IMG/VR virus record: IMGVR_UViG_3300005581_000157
Span: 1-21,924 of that record
Direction: 5' to 3' (one strand)
Length of the DNA: 21,924 bases
DNA from: a virus
Part shown: piece by piece, positions 8,958 through 16,889 of the stretch
Position numbering within the stretch: position 1 is the stretch's first letter
How the letters are laid out: each line of letters starts with the position of its first letter
Notes under the pieces: model-generated
Told to the model about the DNA's origin: nothing
The model's input: only the letters and a program-made list of their open reading frames with translations
Database searches by the model: none
Position numbers and translations under genes: made by a program

Positions 8958-11108
8958 TTAGCGTAGCCTCAAAGTATAATTGTAGAAAAACTTTTTTACA
9001 TTAATTTCGGTCGGCGCATAATCCTTATTGTCTGGAAATTCTAAATACAATGAACTCATTGTTTTTATAATCTCACTTCGACGATCGGGTGGCACAACAA
9101 TCTTTTGAACATCTTGTGGTGATAAGGTTGCCGCTGGCACCGTAGTGGTTCCCCACAAGAATCCTTCTGTCGTAATGGTGCGCGCCATAATGTCACGCAT
9201 AACGATTGTTTTTTGCTCCACAGAAATTTTGTCGCGAGACGTTTTTGCTAATGCATCTAATGCATCATCGACTCGCGACTTAACAAGTCCGAGTTTAATT
9301 TTTTCTTGTTCTGTTTTATTTTCTTTGTAAGGTCGCAAATCAAATTCTTGAGCCACTTGATTAAACGTATTGACATCGATGTGAGCTGTGCGTTTACCTT
9401 CGGCATTTTGTAACGAATCCCAGCGCTGAACTAATGTTGCCGTATGTTGGTCACCCAATTTTGGCAACAACGCTTGCACCTCTTGTCGCGACATTTTTTC
9501 TAATACATCAGGATCGCTATAGGTCAAATACTCTGGGAAAGTTTTCTTAGCCATTTGCTGCTGGCGTTGGTTTTCTTCTAGGAGGGTGCGCGACTTCATC
9601 GCATACGCACGGTCTTGCAAATGCTCGGTAATGGATCGTTGCGAGGTGGCATCTAAGTTCAACCAGGCGGAAGATTTATGATAGTTTTGATTTTTAGAAA
9701 TCATCTCCATAACGGCATTTGTATTTCCTGCTTTCATCTCACCTTGCGATGCATCCCACGCCGTTTTTCTGTTGCGTAACTGATTAATGGTTTCTGTGAC
9801 TAACTCGGGATTGTCTTTAAATTTTTCGCGAACTGCTGCTTCCATTTTAAAAAGATCAACAGCTTTGTTGTAATTGTTAGATGCTCCAACATTGGTTGTC
9901 CAAACATTGTCAGCTTCAGTGCTGGCTAGTTGTGTTGTGTTTAATTTCTTAACTTGCGCATACAGTTTTTGATAGTCGTTTTGATCAATTTGCGTACTGA
10001 CGCTTGCTAAAAAATCAGCCGCTTCACCTGTTTTATTTTGAGTCAGCATTTGGTTGACTACTTGACCTGCCAAGTTGGTGTTTGCTTTTTTAACTAAATC
10101 TTTGGCGTAGTCCGAGTCTTTTCCAAACCCATTAATCGCTGCTAGGTTTTCTACTGTCTCAATCATTTTTTTCTTGTTTTCAGCATAAGCACTTGTTGGT
10201 TCACGCCATCCTGTTGAGACACTTAATGCACTATCGGAAAATAAGCTGACTTTTGCTGTTGTGTCCTTCACAGAAAACATATGCAGTTGTTGATCCAAAA
10301 TTGCTTTAGTTGGCGGATCAATTTGCTTACTGTAGCGATCAACATACTTTTGTGCTTGTTCAAACGTGCCAGTGGTCACAATAGAATTGAAAACCCCTTG
10401 GTGTAATTTACTTAATGTGTCGGCGACTAATTGTTGAGTGGTTGATGATTTTTCATCAAAGCCCCGTGCAGCCGCTGCTTTAATAACACCGCCTTTAACC
10501 AAATTAACTTGATCTGCAAATACACCCGTTGAATTTTCAAAATCCATCCAGTTATGGGTTGCCGTAGTAACGGCTAATTTAATCTGATTATCGAGCGTAT
10601 TAAGTTTATAGTTTTCATATTCACGCGCACTGTGCTGGTTGACACCAGCCACAAATTGATTATGCAGTGTGTTGGCCGCTTGGCTAAAGCGCAAACGCTG
10701 CGCATCATTGCCTAGGGTTTTACTAAGTGAATCAATTTTGTCTTTAAATTTTTGCGAATAATAGTCAGTAACGGATTCCGTTGAACTGTCACCCTTAGTA
10801 TTTTTAAGTGCATCCTGCCCTTTTAAATAGCTATAACCAACGGTGGTTCCATCTGGATTTTTTCCATACGTTAATAATTCTTTTTCTAGGGTTAAGTTAT
10901 TAACGGCATCAATGACACGCGTCTGATTTACGTCTTGCGTGATAGCGTCTTGAATGGCACCTAAACTGGCCGCACCACGCATCATCCCTTCACCAAATTT
11001 TTGTTGGGTGTTACCTACTGAACTTGATGGAAATTCAGGCGCGGAGACGCGAGCCTGGGGTTGAGCCTGGTCAGAGACTGCGGTTTCGTAAACGGGAACG
11101 CGAGGCAT
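8958..11108 (-). CDS. Internal virion (ejection) protein, T7 gp15-like position
   Basis: This 716-residue protein begins MPRVPVYETAVSDQAQPQ, an opening common to large podophage internal virion proteins. It is almost entirely helical, rich in Gln, Asn, Lys and Thr, with no transmembrane span, signal peptide or catalytic motif that I can see. LAAINGFGKDSDYAKDLVK and LVTETINQLRNRKTAWDAS are representative helical repeats. In T7 the equivalent gp15 builds the periplasmic tube with gp16. The gene lies between the gp14-like gene and the giant gene, whose ATG starts three bases after its TAA. It is AT-richer than the head genes (for example 22/60 G+C at 10081-10140). No clear Shine-Dalgarno site precedes ATG 11108. 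Confidence 0.8.
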   Translation of the reverse strand: MPRVPVYETAVSDQAQPQARVSAPEFPSSSVGNTQQKFGEGMMRGAASLGAIQDAITQDVNQTRVIDAVNNLTLEKELLTYGKNPDGTTVGYSYLKGQDALKNTKGDSSTESVTDYYSQKFKDKIDSLSKTLGNDAQRLRFSQAANTLHNQFVAGVNQHSAREYENYKLNTLDNQIKLAVTTATHNWMDFENSTGVFADQVNLVKGGVIKAAAARGFDEKSSTTQQLVADTLSKLHQGVFNSIVTTGTFEQAQKYVDRYSKQIDPPTKAILDQQLHMFSVKDTTAKVSLFSDSALSVSTGWREPTSAYAENKKKMIETVENLAAINGFGKDSDYAKDLVKKANTNLAGQVVNQMLTQNKTGEAADFLASVSTQIDQNDYQKLYAQVKKLNTTQLASTEADNVWTTNVGASNNYNKAVDLFKMEAAVREKFKDNPELVTETINQLRNRKTAWDASQGEMKAGNTNAVMEMISKNQNYHKSSAWLNLDATSQRSITEHLQDRAYAMKSRTLLEENQRQQQMAKKTFPEYLTYSDPDVLEKMSRQEVQALLPKLGDQHTATLVQRWDSLQNAEGKRTAHIDVNTFNQVAQEFDLRPYKENKTEQEKIKLGLVKSRVDDALDALAKTSRDKISVEQKTIVMRDIMARTITTEGFLWGTTTVPAATLSPQDVQKIVVPPDRRSEIIKTMSSLYLEFPDNKDYAPTEINVKKFFYNYTLRLR

Positions 11109-11129
11109 AAATTTTTATTGACCTAGTGT

Positions 11130-11663
11130 TTATAATGTTGATTGCGATCGTTGGCTGTATTTGTACCAAGACTCAGCCACGGACCCGCCTGACGACAACA
11201 AGCTTCCAGCCGCATTACCCAACGGGCTCATGCTGTTGGATACCGCGCTATAGATGTTGGAGGCGTTTTTGTCTGACACAGCTTGTGTACGATAGCCAAA
11301 CGCTGCCTTTAACGCGTTCGATTGCACGGTCAATGCATCGGCTTCACTTAATTGATCGGTGCTATTTAAGACGTTTTGAGCCGTGGCGCTTTGCAGATCA
11401 ATTCCGTTGGCCGCCATTGATACGCGTTGTGCGCTTTTAATTCTAGCGGCGCGCAATCGCACGTTTTGTTCTGCGCGCTGACCGGCAAGCAACATTGCTT
11501 GCGCATTGGTTTCATTAATTTGCGCATTGATGTTGGCCATCTGCGACTGAAACTTGTAATTCTGAATCGTTGCTTGTGTTTGGTAATAACTACCGATGGC
11601 CGAATTAATCGCGCCAAACGTCATCATCACGGGAGATATTCCTGCTACTGCTTCAAATGCCAT
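11130..11663 (-). CDS. Internal virion protein, T7 gp14-like
   Basis: The protein has 177 residues. The N-terminus is hydrophobic and small-residue rich (ISPVMMTFGAINSAIGSYYQ). A long helix rich in Gln, Asn and Ala follows (QSQMANINAQINETNAQAM, GQRAEQNVRLRAARIKS), and then a Gly/Ser-rich C-terminus. MAANGIDLQSATAQNVL is typical of the gp14-like internal virion proteins of podophages, which form a channel through the outer membrane after ejection. The gene is first in the ejection cassette and has AGGAG (11670-11674) before ATG 11663. Role and size fit, but gp14 proteins are poorly conserved, so the call rests partly on position. Confidence 0.78.
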   Translation of the reverse strand: MAFEAVAGISPVMMTFGAINSAIGSYYQTQATIQNYKFQSQMANINAQINETNAQAMLLAGQRAEQNVRLRAARIKSAQRVSMAANGIDLQSATAQNVLNSTDQLSEADALTVQSNALKAAFGYRTQAVSDKNASNIYSAVSNSMSPLGNAAGSLLSSGGSVAESWYKYSQRSQSTL

Positions 11664-11701
11664 GGTGCTCTCCTAACTCTGTAGCACGTACCTTACCTAG
11701 G

Positions 11702-11718
11702 TGCGTCTGTATGACGCA
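11702..11718 (-). other. Short hairpin between nozzle and ejection genes
   Basis: TGCGTC (11702-11707) and GACGCA (11713-11718) form a perfect 6-bp stem with a five-base loop in the 65-base gap after the nozzle gene. No T-tract follows on the minus strand, so it does not look like an intrinsic terminator. It could mark an RNA-processing site or be chance. Confidence 0.35.
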
Positions 11719-11728
11719 TACGAATGAG

Positions 11729-14035
11729 TTACGCGCCGATGGCCACTTCCAGCGTCATCGATACCAAGGTCAATGGCAGCGGGTCTGATTGCCGCACAAA
11801 CACTTGTCCAGAATCCGACCAGGATGGGTCAATCATTAATGGAATTTCTTCGCTTTTTAATGCCGGTGGTAGGCCGTAGTTTTCGGTGGTACGTTGTTTG
11901 GCTTCGGTCAATAACGTCGCCGATGGTCCTGCAAAAATACCGCTGGAGCGATACACCCGCAGCCATACTTTATTGACGTTTTTCATGCGGCCTTGTCCGT
12001 AGGCGGCATCTAACTGTGCATTCCACGGTAAGGTTTGTACGTCCGCAATAATGGGGAGTCCGACCTGCACTTTGGAAGATGCCTGGTCTAGTGTGATCGT
12101 GCCGCTGGTGACTACGCGTTGCGGGTGAACGGCACCGTCAGCTAAGATATTGACGGTTTTGCCTTCTAACCAGGTAAGCCCAGAGACAGCATCACGCGCA
12201 AAACTAAACGCAGTCGTCGCTGTGTTTCTGAAAGCTGCCGGCAATGTCTTGTCCACCCGAGCCGTTGCCACCGTCGTTGATGTGGTGCTAATGATCGTTA
12301 GCCGATACGTTGTGCCATCACTTGCGGTAAACACTATGGCGTCATTGGCGTCTGTTTGCGCAGAATAGGCAAACAATGCCGCGCTCGCGGTAATCGTTAA
12401 TACTTCCGTTGAGTCCCACACCGTGCCACCGGAGACAGTCACGGTGGTCGCTGTCGTGTTGGTGGTATCTAATGTGGCACCACAGTCGACAAAAAATGCG
12501 TCCGCTTGCGTGGCAAATAGTCGAGTGGCCATACGTTCGACATAGCGTTTAGTCACTCCACCGATGGTGCGTTTAACGATTACATACAGCCTGTCGTCAT
12601 TACCTTCTGCGACTACGCAACAACTCTCGAAGGTTCCGTCCGTGTCATGCTGATGCCAGGCACCAACTTGCTGCTCGGGCACATAGGTGAGTCCCAACAA
12701 CTTGCCGGTCGAGCTCACTGACCAAACAATCGGTTGCGGCGCTTTAGCAAAGGCCATATCGACCACGCTGAAATTATCAAACAAGTGTGGTGCGCGAAGC
12801 GACAAGTCACCTGTTACGTATCCGTTGGCTTGCCATGAGTAAGCAAGTTCCCTCATATGACCACCGCGAGCTGCGGCATAAATCAAGTTGTTGTTAACGA
12901 TTACGGGCTGAACATTATTTGCACCAATATAGCTTTGCGGTTTAACGGAGACTGACGTCGGTGTTAATGCGTCACTATTAATACTGGTAATTCGCCATTC
13001 AGCCGAGCTAGTTAACAACACCAGGTTCGTTAGTGGGACGATATGACGAATCGTGTTGGCTTCACGCGCTGCGACCCGAAAGTTAATTGCATCATCGTCT
13101 CGCGTGGGAAGCGAGTACGTCATGTTTGACTCGGTCCCGGTGCGGGTTAAATAAATGTTTTGTGGTTTGTTGGTCGTTCCTGCAAACGTGCGACGTTGCT
13201 CAAAGTACGACACTGCCCCTGGAAAGTCACCTGCGCTAGGAAAGGGATTGTAGACAATGGGCGGTGTTTTACTAATGTCAGCCGTTATGTTGTCGTCTTT
13301 AAAGCTGGTGCCATCGCTCTGCCCGATGTAGCCATACAAGGCACCGTTCGCTTGCTTATAAATGTTGTAGCGTACAGCGTTGGTTGCGGCTGACCAGGTA
13401 ACGGTGTTGTACGCAGCAGTGGCCAACAAGTTACCGTTAACCGACGCAGCCGAGGACGCAGGAGACTCATCTAATCCACCGTCACCCACAGTGGTGACCT
13501 TGTAGTTGTAGGTGGTGCCTGTACCACCAGAAGCAGCTGCACTCACCCCTGTGGGGGCAGATAAGCCTGATACAAAACTAATCGTCGTCAAGGTCCAACT
13601 AGTGGCCCCACCGCGACGCAGCTCACGCGGTGCGTAGTTCGGATGAACAATCGTTAATACATCAGCGGACTGCACATAATGCAGATCGAATAAATCGGCT
13701 GCAACGTAAGGGGTTGCTACTTCGTAGGGATTACCACCCGACAAGAGGGTCGCTCCTTGCGTATGAAACCGGATATATAAGTCACCAAATTCCAGCACCA
13801 TCGTTTGCGTAGTGGAATAACTAAACGGAATTAAGCGCGTCGCATTGGCTGACGTTTTAACTTCACGAACATAGGCCGTGCCGGGACGGTTAGCTGCGGG
13901 TCCGTGAGGCAGCGTTATAAAGTTTAAGCATTTAGCTAAACCGGATTGATACTTCGCATCATCAATGCGGCCAAAAAACTCAGGTGTTAATTCACCGGCA
14001 CCAAAAGAGCGTAGTAGCGTTCGTACATTGGCCAT
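11729..14035 (-). CDS. Tail nozzle / stabilization protein (T7 gp12-like role)
   Basis: This 768-residue protein opens with SFGAGELTPEFFGRIDDAKYQ and CLNFITLPHGPAANRPGT (10-52), the signature of the podophage 'stabilization' or nozzle protein that forms the distal tube of the short tail. WSVSSTGKLLGLTYVPEQQ and GAWHQHDTDGTFESCCVV in the centre are also typical of this family. Residues about 159-258 (SAPTGVSAAASG, YNYKVTTVG, VRYNIYKQ) look like an inserted fibronectin III/Ig-like domain. A Thr/Ala/Val-rich stretch further on (about 505-640) may be a second inserted beta domain. GAGGA lies about nine bases before the ATG. The gene overlaps the previous stop by one base. Confidence 0.88.
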   Translation of the reverse strand: MANVRTLLRSFGAGELTPEFFGRIDDAKYQSGLAKCLNFITLPHGPAANRPGTAYVREVKTSANATRLIPFSYSTTQTMVLEFGDLYIRFHTQGATLLSGGNPYEVATPYVAADLFDLHYVQSADVLTIVHPNYAPRELRRGGATSWTLTTISFVSGLSAPTGVSAAASGGTGTTYNYKVTTVGDGGLDESPASSAASVNGNLLATAAYNTVTWSAATNAVRYNIYKQANGALYGYIGQSDGTSFKDDNITADISKTPPIVYNPFPSAGDFPGAVSYFEQRRTFAGTTNKPQNIYLTRTGTESNMTYSLPTRDDDAINFRVAAREANTIRHIVPLTNLVLLTSSAEWRITSINSDALTPTSVSVKPQSYIGANNVQPVIVNNNLIYAAARGGHMRELAYSWQANGYVTGDLSLRAPHLFDNFSVVDMAFAKAPQPIVWSVSSTGKLLGLTYVPEQQVGAWHQHDTDGTFESCCVVAEGNDDRLYVIVKRTIGGVTKRYVERMATRLFATQADAFFVDCGATLDTTNTTATTVTVSGGTVWDSTEVLTITASAALFAYSAQTDANDAIVFTASDGTTYRLTIISTTSTTVATARVDKTLPAAFRNTATTAFSFARDAVSGLTWLEGKTVNILADGAVHPQRVVTSGTITLDQASSKVQVGLPIIADVQTLPWNAQLDAAYGQGRMKNVNKVWLRVYRSSGIFAGPSATLLTEAKQRTTENYGLPPALKSEEIPLMIDPSWSDSGQVFVRQSDPLPLTLVSMTLEVAIGA

Positions 14036-14397
14036 TACTTGGCATCCTCTTTGTCGTCAAAGAATACGCTCTTGCCTTCTTTCATTCGTTTTTCAGCATG
14101 TTTGATGGCTTTGTCTTGGATTGCTTTGGGCATATTTTTCATAAACGTCGGCGAATCCATATCGGTTTTAATCAAGTAATCGATTTCTTTTTTAGTCAGT
14201 CCTGGCACCATTAAGGGAATATCGGTTTCTTTTCCATTGATCTCGAACCCAGCCGATATTTCTGTCGAGATTTTTCCATCGGGTCGGGTAACGGCCCCCA
14301 AGAATCCCTTCATGCTTTTAGTGGTGCCATCGGGACGCTTCATGTCGTCGCCCTGGTTGGGGTACAAAATGTCGGCAAGCGATGCGTTTTGATCCAT
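14035..14397 (-). CDS. Conserved phage protein of the tail region, function unknown
   Basis: I start this at ATG 14397 (120 residues), which gives a TAATG junction with the adaptor gene. A TTG six codons upstream is open but has no ribosome site. The pattern MKRPDGTTKSMKGFLG, VTRPDGKISTE, FEINGKETDIPLMVPGL, then a Lys-rich helical end with AIKHAEKRMKEGKS, recurs in marine and other podophages as I recall it. Two RPDG motifs about 17 residues apart suggest a small internal repeat. No enzymatic motif is visible. It sits between adaptor and nozzle genes, so an assembly or minor virion role is plausible. Its stop again overlaps the next ATG by one base. Confidence 0.72.
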   Translation of the reverse strand: MDQNASLADILYPNQGDDMKRPDGTTKSMKGFLGAVTRPDGKISTEISAGFEINGKETDIPLMVPGLTKKEIDYLIKTDMDSPTFMKNMPKAIQDKAIKHAEKRMKEGKSVFFDDKEDAK

Positions 14398-15065
14398 TAC
14401 CGTGCTGCTATCCAAGGCGTGCTTTGTTTAACGATCACGCGACGGTCATTAGCGTCTGACGACGTAGCACGCGCATAGATCGTCTGAAAAATGGCGTATT
14501 GCCCTTTGGATTCTTGTCGACCGACATCGCCTTTAATGACGGGCCCCGCAAGATAGCTTGCCAATAGATGACTTAATGCATCAATAAATAACGCACTAAA
14601 GGTCGTGGGGTCGGCAACGCTGACGGTGTATCTCAGCAATGCATTTTCTTGATTGGTGTAGATGACTTGTGTGCCGTCTTGCAGCGATTCGACTTCAAAG
14701 GGCTGCGGTGTATACATGCCTAGTCCCGTATTAACGACACCGAGCTGAGTGTAGGCAATCGGGAAATTCACCGAATAATCGTCCGCGGCTGCTGGGTCTA
14801 AAATTGCCAGGTAATTGAGTACATCGTTAGGTGCTTGATAGACATAAGCCCACTGCGAAACAGTGGTTGCCAGTAACGGCAGCGCAACACGTTTAGTAGA
14901 AAACCCCCACGGATGCATTTCAAGCAGCGAGTCGCGAGCAATCGGGTAGAGTCGCTGACAGTGTTCTGCTTGGGGTGAGCCTTCGGGCGGATTAATACTG
15001 GAGACCGTTGCTGTGTCTCCAAGATGGGCGAGCGCCAAATTACAGATATCGACTTCACTGGCCAC
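14397..15065 (-). CDS. Tail adaptor, T7 gp11 (tail tubular protein A)-like
   Basis: The 222-residue protein begins MASEVDICNLALAHLGDTA, the standard opening of gp11-like adaptors that form the ring between portal and tail nozzle. Further family signs are YPIARDSLLEMHPWGFSTK, followed by WAYVYQAPNDVLNYLAI, and a C-terminal helix LFIDALSHLLASYLAGPV. The start is GTG (15065-15063) with GAGG five bases upstream, directly after the terminator's T-tract. Its TAA shares a base with the next ATG (TAATG). Confidence is high in the tail-adaptor role and lower in exact family naming. Confidence 0.87.
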   Translation of the reverse strand: MASEVDICNLALAHLGDTATVSSINPPEGSPQAEHCQRLYPIARDSLLEMHPWGFSTKRVALPLLATTVSQWAYVYQAPNDVLNYLAILDPAAADDYSVNFPIAYTQLGVVNTGLGMYTPQPFEVESLQDGTQVIYTNQENALLRYTVSVADPTTFSALFIDALSHLLASYLAGPVIKGDVGRQESKGQYAIFQTIYARATSSDANDRRVIVKQSTPWIAAR

Positions 15066-15078
15066 ACGGCACCTCGCT

Positions 15079-15107
15079 TATTAAAACGGGGGGCACTGAG
15101 CCCCCCG
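15079..15107 (-). terminator. Intrinsic terminator between capsid and tail genes
   Basis: CGGGGGGC (15087-15094) and GCCCCCCG (15100-15107) form a perfect 8-bp, almost all G-C stem with a five-base loop. On the minus strand it is followed by TTTTAATAA (from 15086 downward), the layout of a Rho-independent terminator for the capsid transcript. The plus strand has no T-tract, so direction is clear. The tail genes start only 14 bases past the T-tract, so they need read-through or antitermination. This would keep capsid transcripts more abundant than tail ones. Confidence 0.8.
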
Positions 15108-15125
15108 GACATCACATTACTTAAC

Positions 15126-15317
15126 CTACTTGGACCAAACAGAATCCTCGCCCGGCGTGTCATTGTTTTGCTGGTCAACGCTTTTAGCTTTTGACTTGGA
15201 GCGATCAACAATTAGTTCCAGATTTGATCCAGCGACGCCGTCGTACTCGATGATGGCGTCCTCTTCATGGACTGAATTATTGATAAATGATTTTTGCAAA
15301 ACTTTGTAGTGCGGCAT
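15126..15317 (-). CDS. Small conserved phage protein of the capsid region
   Basis: This 63-residue protein begins MPHYKVLQKSFINN and continues IIEYDGVAGSNLELI. The pattern KSFINN...E...YDG..GSNL recurs in short proteins located between capsid and tail-adaptor genes of podophages. The C-terminal third is polar and probably flexible (SKAKSVDQQNNDTPG). Function is unknown; a small virion or decoration component is possible. A good Shine-Dalgarno site (AGGAG about nine bases before ATG 15317) supports the start. It is the last gene before a strong terminator. Confidence 0.7.
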   Translation of the reverse strand: MPHYKVLQKSFINNSVHEEDAIIEYDGVAGSNLELIVDRSKSKAKSVDQQNNDTPGEDSVWSK

Positions 15318-15332
15318 ACGAGGCTCCTGTTA

Positions 15333-15761
15333 TTAAGTAACGCTAAAACCAGATGCGTAGGTTTTAAAGTCAGCAATATCTGTGACGATGTCGCAGGTCA
15401 CCGTGCCGGAACTGTAGGTGCCGGAAATAGTGTACTGCGCGCCGAGATAACGCTGGCCTGTTGCAAACACAGATGGGTTAATGCGAATGGCTGTTTTGTA
15501 GCCAGCCACCAGGGAGGCGGTGACGACAGCAGCCGTGCTACCCACCACCGTTGGTGACGTTAGTGCAGCAGCCGCAGACGTGATCGCCTGGAATGTCACA
15601 CTAGTGCCACCGGCCAAAGCAGTGGGTACAGTGAAATACATATAAAGGTCTTCACCGGCACCCATGTCACGGGCGACGCCCAAATCAATGGTGTTGGTGG
15701 AGACAGCGGTCGTGGTCAACGCTTGTGCGTCAGAGACACGTAGAAATGCATCGGTAATCAT
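15333..15761 (-). CDS. Capsid cement (decoration) protein, Bbp16 family
   Basis: The protein has 142 residues, is rich in Thr/Ala/Val and predicted to be nearly all beta. MITDAFLRVSDAQALTTTA and VSTNTIDLGVARDMGAGE are characteristic of the Bbp16 family, whose BPP-1 member forms jelly-roll dimers that cement the capsid surface. Central strands (LYMYFTVPTAL, TSVTFQAIT) and the C-terminal YLGAQYTISGTYSSGTVTCD are consistent. It lies immediately downstream of the major capsid gene, as expected for a stoichiometric partner. AAAGGAA precedes the ATG by about ten bases. Confidence 0.88.
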   Translation of the reverse strand: MITDAFLRVSDAQALTTTAVSTNTIDLGVARDMGAGEDLYMYFTVPTALAGGTSVTFQAITSAAAALTSPTVVGSTAAVVTASLVAGYKTAIRINPSVFATGQRYLGAQYTISGTYSSGTVTCDIVTDIADFKTYASGFSVT

Positions 15762-15799
15762 AATGAGGTTTCCTTTACTTAATGTGGTTATCGCATCAC

Positions 15800-16819
15800 T
15801 TAGGACACAACAGATTCAGTGTTTAGAATCTGATCAACACGACGCAGAGGAACACCCAAAAAGCTCAAATAGCTCTGTGGAGTACCGAACTGCGACAAGC
15901 TTTCGTTGATCTTCAACACGTACTGCGATTTGTCCATAGCAGCCAGAGCAAGACCGGAGTGTGTGGTGCGGTTCATGTAGAACGCAGCACGACCCATGGC
16001 CATGTTTGGAATACGATACAACGCACGGGCCATCAATTTAATGATCGCTGTTGAAGCGGACGCCGCTTGAGTCGTGGCTTGAGCAATCAAGTCAGAGACG
16101 TCGATGTTACAAATACGCACGACATAACGCCAATCTTTAACGACCAGGCCGTTTTTCCACTGGTAGTGAGTACGGTACGCTTGGTAACGTGCACCGTTGG
16201 AATCCCACACTGTATTTAAACCTAAGTCGTCATGAATTAGACCGGCTTTCGATCCTTTCGGGAATGGACAAAACACGGTGTTGTCGCCCCACACTACGAG
16301 GTAGATCGACGTATTGTCGGAGCCTGAACCACCGGCTGACAAAATGTTTTGTGCGTTACCTGCGGAGAGCGACGAGTAACGTGTAGCCAAGCCAAGATAC
16401 TGCTTTGGATCGGTGCCAGGGTTACCGTAAAAAAGCGTTTGCGCTTGGGTTTGGTTCATGGATTCCAAGAACGCTTTATCTTCCGACAAACGAAACTGCG
16501 ATGTGTTGCCGTTCAGTTCAGCCAAGTCTTTATCGACTTCAGAATACGCTTCCAGCATGCCGCACGATTCATCGACTTGTGCCGTCGTTGACTTCGATGT
16601 TGGGATACCTTGGTTGATGGCGCGCCAGTAAACGGTCGGCAAGCCGGTACGAATAACGGAGCGGTGACCTGTTGGCAAGTTGCCTTCCATGAACATACAG
16701 TCTTCGAGGATTTCATTCGATTGCGACAGCAGTTCAGCAATGGTCGGAACCTTGCCATCGGGGTCAAGTCGTTTGGCCCAATCGGCCAGGGTTAATGCGG
16801 TGGTAGCTAGAGTTGCCAT
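15800..16819 (-). CDS. Major capsid protein (BPP-1 Bbp17-like)
   Basis: This 339-residue protein forms the icosahedral shell. The family is recognised from the N-terminal LTLADWAKRLDPDGKVPTIA, NEILEDCMFMEGNLPTGHR, VYWRAINQGIPTSKSTTAQ, the LFYGNPGTDPKQYLGLATRY segment, and VFCPFPKGSKAGL. The C-terminal half carries LMARALYRIPNM and SYLSFLGVPLRRVDQIL. It belongs to the HK97-fold capsids of BPP-1-type podophages. Order (scaffold, capsid, cement) matches BPP-1. AAAGGA lies about nine bases before the ATG, a good site for a highly expressed gene. No N-terminal prosequence is apparent, in line with separate scaffold use. Confidence 0.92.
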   Translation of the reverse strand: MATLATTALTLADWAKRLDPDGKVPTIAELLSQSNEILEDCMFMEGNLPTGHRSVIRTGLPTVYWRAINQGIPTSKSTTAQVDESCGMLEAYSEVDKDLAELNGNTSQFRLSEDKAFLESMNQTQAQTLFYGNPGTDPKQYLGLATRYSSLSAGNAQNILSAGGSGSDNTSIYLVVWGDNTVFCPFPKGSKAGLIHDDLGLNTVWDSNGARYQAYRTHYQWKNGLVVKDWRYVVRICNIDVSDLIAQATTQAASASTAIIKLMARALYRIPNMAMGRAAFYMNRTTHSGLALAAMDKSQYVLKINESLSQFGTPQSYLSFLGVPLRRVDQILNTESVVS

Positions 16820-16889
16820 GGTAAATATCCTTTAAAAATGTGATGAGGATCACTCACTTAATTGAGTTAATCTCAACACTCAGAACCAA

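Noticed and set aside
11109-11129. Single-subunit phage RNA polymerase promoter in the ejection-gene gaps
   Set aside because: No repeated conserved promoter-like sequence is seen among the intergenic gaps.
14398-14415. Upstream TTG start for the 120-residue tail-region gene
   Set aside because: No ribosome site precedes it, while ATG 14397 gives the TAATG junction seen elsewhere in the operon.
16836-16876. Two weak 5-bp hairpins upstream of the major capsid gene (GTGAT/ATCAC at 16840-16853 and TTGAG/CTCAA at 16862-16876), the first followed by ATTTTT on the minus strand
   Set aside because: The stems are too short and AT-rich to call a terminator, and termination just before the capsid gene would make little sense.
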